NCBI GenBank assembly: GCA_033239125.1
Contig: BSWB01000003.1
Location: 108,830,320-108,894,319, forward strand
Length of the DNA: 64,000 bases
Direction: 5' to 3'
Origin: Fagopyrum homotropicum
Taxonomy: Eukaryota; Streptophyta; Magnoliopsida; Caryophyllales; Polygonaceae
Shown here one piece after another: positions 10,481-19,080 of the stretch. The translations under genes and the position numbers were made by a program. The stretch's first letter is position 1. Each line of letters begins with the position of its first letter. The notes beneath the pieces were generated by a model. That model did not search any database. It was not told the origin of the DNA and saw only the letters and a program-made list of their open reading frames with translations.

Positions 10481-11956
10481 AATCTTTTCTTTCTACATCC
10501 ACCTCAATTTATTTCATTCTAATAATATGTATATCTATTGGTACCCTTGTAAATTAAAACCATATTTTGTAAAATGTATATTCAATGTACCAATCTATTT
10601 ATATTCTTATTTCTGCATCGACTCAATAATATTTCCGCTGTTTCATCACGTGCTCATGTCATCACTTGCCTTAATGCTTTAATTTGAATCTTGACACGGA
10701 ATACTTTCTTTATTTATTGGTTTTTAGCACTAAATGTTCATCAACATATCTTATTACAATAAATTACCCTTAATCCACAGATAAACTTTAGAGATATGCT
10801 ATTTATAATAATTTTTTAAAATATTTACAGATATATCATACCATATTTATAAAATTGTCATTATTTTTTTTATAAAATAATTTTCTTTTAAAATGTTTTA
10901 TGTGTCATCTAGCCACAATTAGGCTTTCTTTTAGTTTTAATTATTACCGGATAATTTTTTTTTATCATTTCTAAATTGATTTATGTTTGTTATTATTACC
11001 AAAAATCACTTTTTTTTAACATATATCAAATCTTAACGGTTATTTGTATTGTAGATAGGATCAGAATTTTATTCCCTAAAACTAAAATAAAATAAATTAT
11101 TGAGATATGTTTATCAACTTCAACTCATTGCCAAATTGCATTGCTCTTCTTTGTTTCCTATTTATCCTCCGCTCCTCGCGTTTAGATTTTTGTATTAGAG
11201 TTGATTAAGTATTTTTTGAAGATAGAATGCGCATTAGGGTTGTTGGACTTTATAGATCATTAACTCCAATTCTTGGTCTTAAAAACAAAGCAACTTATAC
11301 CTAAGGGTCAGCACTCCATGTAGCTCCAACAAGAGAGCCAACTCCCCTGTGTGCGGTAGAGGCCCAGGCCCAGGCCCAACAACAACATCAGCACGTCACT
11401 CCTTCATCAATGCATGCGGAGCCCAATAGATTTCCCCAACTTCCTTCTTGGCCCCAACTAAACTCACTCATGCCTAGTTGTGGTTTTTGAGTAGATTCCG
11501 ATTTAAAAAAAAACTAACACCGTAGATAAATACGCAACATGTTTAGTAAAAAGAGAGTTACGAGTATTTTAAAAATGGTAAAAGACATAAACATCCCTCC
11601 GATCCACGTGTATGTCATGTGAGCTCACAACCCCGCTCGTCTTCTACAACTATTGATGGTAGGCAATATTCAAAGGAACGAAACCCAATTTTCATTCCAG
11701 TTCATATCATCCAAGAAAACTTTGCCTACCTCTTGAGCCAATTCGTTTATTTGAGGGCTTTTGATTTAAGCTACTGATTGAGTAAATAGTGGTTTTGGTA
11801 GTGAAGATGGACAAAGGTGTATGTTAGACCATTCAAGTCTTCTTAATGATGTATTATGAAACAAAGATTCATTTTATTTGACCGTTTGAAATTAACAATG
11901 AACACGGAGTAGTAAATTAAAAATCTTTGTATCGTTATAAAGATGCAATTTATAAA
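10481..11956. other. AT-rich DNA up to the Copia LTR, no gene seen
   Basis: Scattered stops in all frames. A short GC-richer patch at 11,330-11,400 contains a triple GGCCCA(G)GCCCA word without coding context. Confidence 0.45.
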
Positions 11957-12315
11957 TGTTAGAATTACAAATATCATATTAAATTACATTTACGATTATG
12001 ATGGTAAGATGAAAGATAATTGTTTATATTACCACTTTTGTAGCAGACAAAAAAAAAGAAATATAAGTGATATATTTTTTGAGCAAGTAGGAGTTTTTGG
12101 TGAAAGAAATATTCGTGCAGGAGACTTATACGAATGAGTTGGACGGGCTGAATTGTTTGAAGCGACATACATCTTGAATTTTTTAAGGGTTATAAATAGA
12201 CCGTATTAGGGTTGTAATTAGACATCTTCACAAGCATCATAAAAAACTTAAGCGATGATTTATTTCTTAAATTTTTTACTCTTTTTTCTTCTTCCATAAA
12301 TTACTCGAATTCACA
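11957..12315 (+). mobile_element. 5' LTR of a degenerate Ty1/Copia element
   Basis: The segment runs from TGTTAGAATT to AATTCACA, about 359 bp, and has a strong TATA box (TATAAATA at 12191-12198). It is followed after five bases by a primer binding site for initiator tRNA-Met. The TGTTAG start, short length, TATA position and Copia-type coding remnants downstream all agree. I did not find a matching 3' LTR before 15,167, so the element is truncated or its 3' end is too diverged to see. Confidence 0.65.
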
Positions 12316-12320
12316 ATAAC

Positions 12321-12332
12321 TAGTATCAGAGC
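12321..12332 (+). other. Copia primer binding site (initiator tRNA-Met)
   Basis: TAGTATCAGAGC differs from the usual TGGTATCAGAGC plant initiator-Met primer site by one base and sits just after the LTR end. Confidence 0.75.
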
Positions 12333-12341
12333 AAGGCTGTG

Positions 12342-14060
12342 ATGTCAAATTCCCTCAAGTTTAAGATTATGCAATTCTATGGAATTGGTAATTTTGTGCC
12401 AAGTGAAGGGCCTACTAACACAACAGAGTATGCAAAATGCTTTGTTAGAGATGAATCCGAATTCCATCAAACAAGATAATTGAGATTAGATACAAGAGAA
12501 GTCGAATTTCACAAAACTAGAAGCCGGATTCCACACAACACACAAATGAAGCATACGGGTGGAGATAAGTCTAAGGTGATGAGTTGTACACCAATAACAA
12601 CTAGGATAGGGATATACAAAATGATAGAAATCGGTCGGATGAAAAAAATAAATTCATATGAAATTAGAAGAACAAAAAGAAGATCGTTTGTTACGTCTTT
12701 GATAAAATAGAGAACTACAAACGAGGGCACACAAACAAGGTGAGAAGAAGTTTTATGAATCTACAAAGTTTACAAACGTGGTCTAAAATGCAAATTCGGA
12801 TAGTGGTGATTCATAAATATCCTCGGTAACATCATGTAATCTCATAGATTCATGGATATTAGATACAATGTCTTCATTCCATATGACTCCAAACAAAGAG
12901 AGATTTAAATTGTATTAAGTTGGAAATCTAGGTTCTATTCAAATGATGGACAACAATACGTGTTTTTTTTTATTCAGTATTGGACATGTGAAGGTGCGTA
13001 TGCATGATGGCATCGTCGTGACATTGACTGATGTAAGGCATATTCCAACTTTAAGGAAAAATCTGATTCCTCTAAGGACTTTGCACAAGAACGGACGTTA
13101 TTACAAAATAGATGAGGATTGTTTAAGATAAACAAGGAGGCATGCCGGTGATGAATGGACAAATTATGAGAGGAAACATCTATCACTTGAGATAAAGTAT
13201 AGTTGTACGTAAAGTTGAAACTGTTGTGTTTAAATCTAATAACACGATCTTGCGGCATATGCGTTTGGGGCATATTGAAGAGTTGATTTTGATTGAATTG
13301 CATACACATGGTCTTTTGGATAGTTTGAACATTTATAAAATGAGATTTTGTAACTTTTATGTGATGGGAAAGTAGTCTAAGACATCTTTCAAGACTGATC
13401 AACACACCATAAAAGGTCTTTTAGACTACGTGCATTCTGATGTGTGGGGATTAAGTCTAGAAAAGTCTATACGAGGATCCGGTACTTTGTCATCTTTGTT
13501 GATACTATTCCAAGAATGTTTCGTTTTATTTCACGGAGCACAAATCTAAGTTTTTGGAAAGTTCAAGATTTGGACGGTAGAAGTAGACCATTAGATAGGA
13601 TGGAAGGTGAAGTATATGAGATCTGGTAATGGGACAAAATGTAATGATTTATAGTTTTAAAGATTCTTTAAGGAGCATGGTATTCAAAGACTTTACAATA
13701 TGGAAGACCCAACAATATGAAATTTGATTATGGAACTAATTTTAACTTTGTTGTCCAAAATTGTTAAACTATTTTCACTAAATACAAGGTTGATAGTTTA
13801 TATGTTTTATCGTGTTCTTATTGTAAGATATGTTGATGACATGGTTATCAAGCTAACTTGTCCGAGCCCTTTGATTGATCTGAAGTCAAGTAATGTCTTG
13901 TATTTCCTTTGGAATTCGGGATGGTACAAAACTTGGACAATGGATTGCGAAAGGGTGAGGACAAATACACCATGATTTAAACATGGTGTATTATTGACAA
14001 TTGATTTTCTACTTATGTATACTAATAATATATCTTTGTCAATGATCAAGTGAGGAGACG
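12342..14060 (+). pseudogene. Copia gag-pol remnant, truncated and stop-ridden
   Basis: Translation in shifting frames gives Copia polyprotein pieces in the correct order. A gag-like start (MSNSLKFKIMQFYGIGNF) begins at 12342. The region before integrase follows, with VRMHDGIVVTLTDVRHIP at about 12,994-13,050. Next come the GAG-pre-integrase block with HMRLGH at 13256-13273 and YVHSDVWG ending near 13,450. A FKEHGIQR block lies near 13,665-13,690, and the reverse-transcriptase catalytic YVDD core is at 13829-13840. Only about 140 bases separate the integrase block from YVDD, so the integrase C-terminus and the first part of reverse transcriptase are deleted. RNase H is not recognisable. A purine-rich TCAAGTGAGGAGA near 14,046-14,058 may be the old polypurine tract. 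Many stops and frameshifts exclude function. Confidence 0.75.
13963..13990. repeat. Inverted repeat ACACCATG...CATGGTGT
   Basis: Perfect 8-bp arms around a short AT-rich centre. The left arm and its context recur at about 14,064-14,083 (ACACCATGATTTAGACATGG), so a word of about 20 bp is duplicated roughly 100 bp apart near the Copia 3' region. Confidence 0.6.
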
Positions 14061-15162
14061 TACACCATGATTTAGACATGGATGGGCGAAAGTAGTACCG
14101 TAAGAGGTTGGCCTCTTAGAACGTCTTCATACAAGTATGGTTGGCACGAGGACATGCCGGAAATACACCATGTCTTACATATTGTATAAGATCAAACCCT
14201 AGGTAATGAGTGTAATTGACCCATGTATGGGACTTGATCGTAGAAGTTTTATTGAAGTACAAACAACTTCCCCTACAAGAATACGAGATCAGATGTAGTA
14301 TATCGGGTATCAACTTCTCAAGGTTCACGTCTATATTGGTTGGAACAAATAAACATATGTACGAATCTAAGGGGAAGGAAACAGAGGCAAACGGGGTTGT
14401 AATATCAGAAAGCAACAATAATGGAAAATTTTGGTAATAGTGTTGTGATATGATAAGGATGAATGATCTAAGGAATTATGTAAACCTGCTATGATATATC
14501 AAATGGTACCCATGTATGTGAATAACATGAACTTCAATCAACAATTATGTAGGTAATCATCTAAAATAGCCTTAGACATAGACAAACCAAGACCGTCTTT
14601 CCAATTCACGTAGCTCTCAATCCAGCGGTTCGGCGATCATATAAAAACCCATGAAGCATTTAGAAATCTGAAAACGACCAAGAAAAACTTCGCTTATGGA
14701 CCTTCATTTTATAAAGGTACAAAGTCCAAAACTTTCTATGATGATTAGGAATCCTCGAATCTTTGATAAAGCGCTATTCTTAAAAGCATGTTCCTTTCAA
14801 TAAATCCGCAAAAAAACTTTTCTTTTGACCCTTCACTTGTTTTTTCTAAACCAAGTAAAAATACAACTCCTTTTGGAGGCTTTCAAAAGGTAGAGTGAAA
14901 CACTTTGAAAAGAAATATAAAACTTGTTGACATCAATTCACATAAACAATCACCGTCGATCTATCATAGGGTTCGACGAACCCTTATATCGAAGGAGACT
15001 TAGTCAGACATAGAACAATGAGAAAAATTAGAGGAAAAGAAGAATATCTGCATATCATAAGGTTCAAAAGCAAGTTCCTTTGTCTTTTTGTCGAGCTTGA
15101 GTGATGAACCTAAAACACACGTCGGTAAGATGAGTTAAAACTTTTTTTTATCCTTTGAGAGG
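14061..15162. other. Unassigned DNA between the Copia remnant and the array
   Basis: Open frames at 14116-14418 (minus) and 14216-14437 (plus) overlap each other and show no domain. A compact palindrome AGGGTTCGACGAACCCT lies at 14968-14984. It may include the lost Copia 3' end. Confidence 0.4.
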
Positions 15163-15167
15163 TTTGA
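15163..15167. repeat. Candidate target-site duplication at array left edge (TTTGA)
   Basis: These are the five bases immediately outside the TGTAACACC terminus of the leftmost LTR. The matching copy should lie beyond the right end of the array, outside this window, so it is untested. Confidence 0.35.
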
Positions 15168-15308
15168 TGTAACACCCCAAGTTCTCGGAATTCGGGGAGC
15201 TACTGGTTAGGACCTCACAATGGGTCCCGACCTTGGTTTAACAACAACATTACTTGGATCTTACAACAAGCCACAAATGTACTTAAAACAATTTCGAAAC
15301 ATAATATT

Positions 15309-15314
15309 TTTATT
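15309..15314 (-). promoter_or_regulatory. Candidate polyadenylation signal in LTR1
   Basis: AATAAA on the minus strand, about 140 bp before the 3' end of the LTR, in an AT-rich context. With the TATA tract near the other end, R would span nearly 3 kb. The same signal lies 141 bp into every other array LTR. Confidence 0.5.
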
Positions 15315-15466
15315 GTATGAATGTACACATGTGACAGCCTTACAAAACATAAACATATACATAACATGCATGCTGTATGGGAGACTCCCCCGCCCCATCT
15401 AATGAGTACGTGGACCCGGCTGACCATCCGTTCCGGATCTCTCTGCAACTGTCTATCTCTACAAAT

Positions 15467-15914
15467 CTACAACACGGATAAACCGTTAGCTAACAATCCA
15501 AATACAAGTAGAATAAAGATAGCACAAACACAAACAAGGTAACATAAACAATCATCATGCTGGCACACAAACCGGTTATTATCTCATAGTTAAGTGATTC
15601 ACCTTATTCCATTTTACAGTTGTGGCACGATAAATCTTAAGAGTTTTCGCCTCCGTTCCTTATCCAACTGGGTGTAGTTCTAGCTTACCTCCGCCGGTAG
15701 CATCACTACAAACCGAGTGTGGACTAGTCCCTAAAGAAACCCCCAGCGCCCTCAGGCTAACTGAGCAGAATGCCACCGCCCGTTACTCTTAGGCCAAAGT
15801 ATAGGTCGGTAAATATTTATTGCAATAATGTAACTCTAAACATCTCAATCACACACCACCATCATTATCCACACTCATATCTAGAAGTCAGCTAAGTAAG
15901 CCCAAAGGACTTAC
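15467..15914 (-). other. Candidate conserved intron in array LTR
   Basis: In minus sense CAG|GTAAGT is a perfect 5' splice consensus (donor at 15914). TTGTAG ends at 15467, and GTTAGCTAAC, a good branch-point match, lies at 15483-15492. The same trio occurs in the diverged solo LTR at 2551-2940. Equivalent intervals lie at offset 299-746 from each LTR start (for example 22884-23331). Splicing is inferred from motifs and cross-family conservation. Confidence 0.45.
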
Positions 15915-16016
15915 CTGAATTCAAACATAATCTCGTTATCTCGACTCGGTCTGTAACCGCAGGAACTCAACCGCCTGTTATAAAAGGCAAGGGGATCAAT
16001 AATATATCCCACTTAG

Positions 16017-16037
16017 TTAGAAGTCTCTGACTTCTAA
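16017..16037 (-). promoter_or_regulatory. Perfect 21-nt hairpin in array LTR
   Basis: TTAGAAGTC and GACTTCTAA form a 9-bp stem with a TCT loop. It lies about 103 nt upstream (in element sense) of the candidate 5' splice site and corresponds to the hairpin at 2419-2439 in the solo LTR. It is present in all seven array LTRs. Confidence 0.55.
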
Positions 16038-16463
16038 GATATTTAACTCTATCATCAGCTAAATTACCAAAATACCCTTATACGGATAAATGACTGTTTT
16101 ACCCCTGGTCCCGAAACTTTATAAAATTCCATAACAAAGTTCCAAACTATTCTTTGGAACTCAAAACCACACTCAAACTCTCGAAGGAGAGTTTGCTAAA
16201 GATTTAGAAGAGTTAACTACATTCTTGACTTTCATAAAAAGTCGTCAAGGTCCGACTTTGGCTTAAAATATTAGAACGGAATAAAAGATATCAAAAGTCT
16301 AACAAAAATCTCTAAGTCTTGTATGCTATGCACTCTATCCATAGTATTCAGAATTTCCCAAAAATACATAATAATCACTTCTACACAAATTCTCAAAGTC
16401 AGTTCCTAAACCAGAAATTCAGACTTAGCCAAAATCTGAGTATTTCTTAACTGCTCAGCCAAT

Positions 16464-17205
16464 CCACTTTGGAGCTCTATAGATCTAAATCCAACCGTTG
16501 GATCAACCCCAACTTTTGATACACAACACTATGCATGACACTATACAACATACTAAAAACTGAACGGTGAATTATGTTTCTAAGGTATTCAAACTTTAGC
16601 TCAAATATGACTGCACAACACCGAATAATTCCAGCACTCAACAATTTCAGCAAAAATCCAGAAAACTGTTTAAGGTCCCAACTTTGAAAAATCATAACTC
16701 CTAAACCACTTGATGGATTCATCCCAAATTTTAATATGTTCCACCACAATATGCCAACTATATCATATCCAAAATTCAAGTCAAACAGAGATCAAAATCT
16801 TATTCAACTATCTCTCAAAACAGCATCACATGCTGTTTTTCCCAACACACAGCATATTATAAAAACTGTGTGAGGAGTCAACTTTGAGACACCATAACTC
16901 TCAAACCGTAGCATGGATTCCTCTAAAATTTTAGTGTGATCTACTATACTATATCAACTATAACTTGTCAGAAATTCAAGTCTAACAGAAGTCAATAACC
17001 CCTCCAAATTTATTCCACAAAACGGCATCTCAAGCAATTTCCTCAAACTCAGCACACTAAAAAAAAAACTGCGTGAATAGCCAACTTCGGGATACTATAA
17101 CTCTCATACCGTAACTCTGATTGTTCCAAAATTTTAGTATGATGTACTATGCAATACCGACTATGACATATCCGAAAATCAGCCAAAAAGAAGAAGTCTA
17201 ACTTA
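16464..17205 (-). repeat. Four degenerate ~200-bp subrepeats inside LTR1
   Basis: Related segments start at 16464, 16678, 16878 and 17081, at spacings of 214, 200 and 203. Each has a CCAACTTTG-like start, a CATAACTC(C/T)(T/C)AAACC block, then a GATGGATTC/GTTGGATCA word, AATTTTA(A/G)TATG, a CTATAT tail and AAATTCAAGTC. They are diverged from each other yet nearly identical between array units, so they predate the array. Confidence 0.75.
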
Positions 17206-18169
17206 CCTAAATCTGAACCCGAAGTTGACTGTTTATCACTTCCGAAAATTCAGAAAACGCTTCAGCTCTTCAAGCTATCTTCCGAGGCTGTTAGGGAAGA
17301 TCTAAAGACACATATGGGCACTCTCATCAGCACATATACAAAGATGTTTGGGTCTCCAGTCTCACTACCCGCTCGTTTGATTTCGGACTCCATTCATACG
17401 TCTCCAACTTGATCTTCTTACCCCAATTCTATGTCCAAAATTTCCAAGATTCAGTCCTGGACTTGGCTCCTGCAGAAGGCACATTTCACATGACCTACAA
17501 TTCTCCGTACTGTATTCAAAACCATCAGTGTCGGAGAAGGTTTGCTTACTAGTCTCTTGTAGGGTTTAAGCGGAATGCAAGAGCGACATGACCTCTCTCT
17601 TCGATCTCCACCAGTGGCTGTTCACGCAAGCAGTTAGGATTGGCATTAAGTTGCCTCACCGATAGTAAGGAACCAGAAGGAGGGCAAGGGAACTCACCAC
17701 GATATTAGGGTGCCTTGTTCTGTCACAGGTGCGCAGGGAGCAGAGGTCTGGTGCGGCCTGGTGTGACGGTCTGATGGTTCACGATTCGATCCTGGGCGTT
17801 AAGACGACACTGCTCGAGGAGTATCTGCGCTGGCTGGCTGTTTAACCGTCGCTGAAGATGGAGGGGCGTGACAAAGGGCTTGGATCCGGAGGCAAGCGGC
17901 TCAGCGTGAAGTCCGTCTGAAGGTAGAAGGGAAGAGAGGGCCGCTGTCGTCCGGTCGAAGTCGACTGCGGCTCGCCGGTGTGGAGGCGCAGACGAAGGCC
18001 GGTTGCTGCGAAGCGTTTGTTGCTGTGTGATGGAGAGAGACGTGCAAAGAGAGGCGCGGCTAGGGCAAAATGATGCAGGAAGAGGGAATGGGAGATAGGA
18101 GACTTAACGGGCCAGTTGGCTTACTCGAAACGGGCCCGGATGGTAAGGTTCATGGCTGAAAATGGGCTT

Positions 18170-18380
18170 GTCAAACTCATGTCCTGACTTTGTCAAAAGT
18201 TGTCATGACTTCGTCTGGGTCTCGTTATGACCTCGTCAAAACTCGTCAAAAGACCTAGATATATATATATATATATAACTAGGGTTTGGTGTATTTTTCA
18301 TTATTTTATGTGGTTATATTACTTACATAAAATGATAAAATTAATGCTAGTCATAAAGTTAGGTATCTTAAAGAGGTCAA
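18170..18380 (-). promoter_or_regulatory. LTR promoter: TATA tract with W-box-like cluster
   Basis: A TA tract at 18259-18277 is the best TATA candidate for minus-strand transcription. It would leave only ~180-210 bp of U3. Five TTGAC cores (WRKY W-box core) lie on the minus strand at 18170, 18192, 18235, 18245 and 18376. The TA tract is longer in LTR1 and LTR7 (at ~62,763) than in LTRs 2-6 (at ~25,677, 33,100, 40,519, 47,936 and 55,351). Promoter activity is inferred. Confidence 0.45.
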
Positions 18381-18443
18381 CGGTCCCAAAATCTCGGTTT
18401 GACTCAGAATTAATTGAAAATAAATTTTCCGGTTATTACATCA

Positions 18444-18452
18444 GTACCCCCT
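18444..18452 (-). other. Polypurine tract, unit 1 (AGGGGGTAC)
   Basis: AGGGGGTAC on the minus strand lies 3 bases before the LTR start and follows CGGGACGAAAC, the usual end of the pol frame in plant chromoviruses. Five Gs here and in unit 7, four in units 2-6. Confidence 0.8.
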
Positions 18453-18660
18453 AAAAATAAGTTTCGTCCCGAAATTTAGGGTTAGATAATCATGATTGGC
18501 CTTTAAGTCACCAGTCGGGTGTATCAAATCACTACACAAAAGCCTCATCGTTTCCACATCTAAGTACCCATACACCAAAGGTCATCAATATAACACACAA
18601 GACTAAGCACTCAAGCATGAAATAAACAAGTAGTCAAACCATAGCACACACATGTAGGAT

Positions 18661-19080
18661 CAAGCCCTAACTAGTTGTTTTCAAGGTTACCATTATCTTT
18701 GTATAGAACTCTGAAAGGTTACGACGTCTCATACTATCCACAATATCTCAAGTAGCCTCGTCGGCTTTTCATAAAACCACTGACTCCGAAAATATTTTCA
18801 TGTACATATATCACAGCGCTTGTTACCACATTCTAGAGTGGTTATCGGATATCTCACCGGTATCATTCGGTCCAACTGTCTGATCCTCTATTCTGAGGGC
18901 CTAACTCGTGTCTAGTAGGTATTTTCTCAAACTAAACCCGTTGACCGATGAGGTTACTCCCCTCAATAGGGTGAGGAATACTAGTCCATCAATCACTTTC
19001 AACTCCACTTGCAAGGTCTCACAAGGTTGCTTTACATAACTCACCTCTAAATCTTTTGATGACCTTCCTGAGGTAATTTA
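18661..19080 (-). pseudogene. Integrase C-terminus and chromodomain remnant, unit 1
   Basis: One minus-strand frame with several stops reads FSLRKYLLDTS, then a stop, then ALRIEDQTVGPND (about 18,868-18,940). Further on it reads ADEAT, stop, DIVDSMRRRNLSEFYTK (about 18,698-18,762). These match the conserved FHVSMLRKY.PDPSH...L block and the EEATWE.E..MR..YP.LF end of the chromodomain in Tekay/Del-type plant chromoviruses. The tryptophan of the chromodomain is replaced by a TGA stop. The frame ends close to CGGGACGAAAC and the polypurine tract, as in intact relatives. An intact chromodomain would steer integration by binding modified histones; this copy cannot be translated. Confidence 0.78.

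Larger units (their letters stand above)
15168..18440 (-). mobile_element. LTR 1, terminal 3' LTR of the array
   Basis: In element sense (minus) the LTR begins TGTAATAACC and ends GGGGTGTTACA, about 3,273 bp; the start could be 3 bases further right, at TGATG. It is the only LTR in the window without a primer binding site at its low-coordinate end, which marks it as the true terminus of the inserted element. Its left ~2 kb carries at least 15 private differences from LTRs 2-7, for example near 15,388, 15,445, 15,840, 16,460 and 16,530. From about 18,130 rightward it shares variants with unit 7 only. It contains a promoter-like TATA tract, a polyadenylation-like AATAAA, four ~200-bp subrepeats, a hairpin and a candidate intron, listed separately. 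Confidence 0.93.

Noticed and set aside
12974..13405. 143-codon minus-strand open frame.
   Set aside because: It is antisense to the Copia integrase remnant and has no features of its own.
16464..17205. Independent centromeric satellite inserted in the LTR.
   Set aside because: The four ~200-bp segments are strongly diverged from each other and embedded at the same place in each LTR. They look like an old internal LTR duplication.
18280..18292. CTAGGGTTTGG as interstitial telomere repeat.
   Set aside because: A single partial copy of the TTTAGGG motif; chance level.
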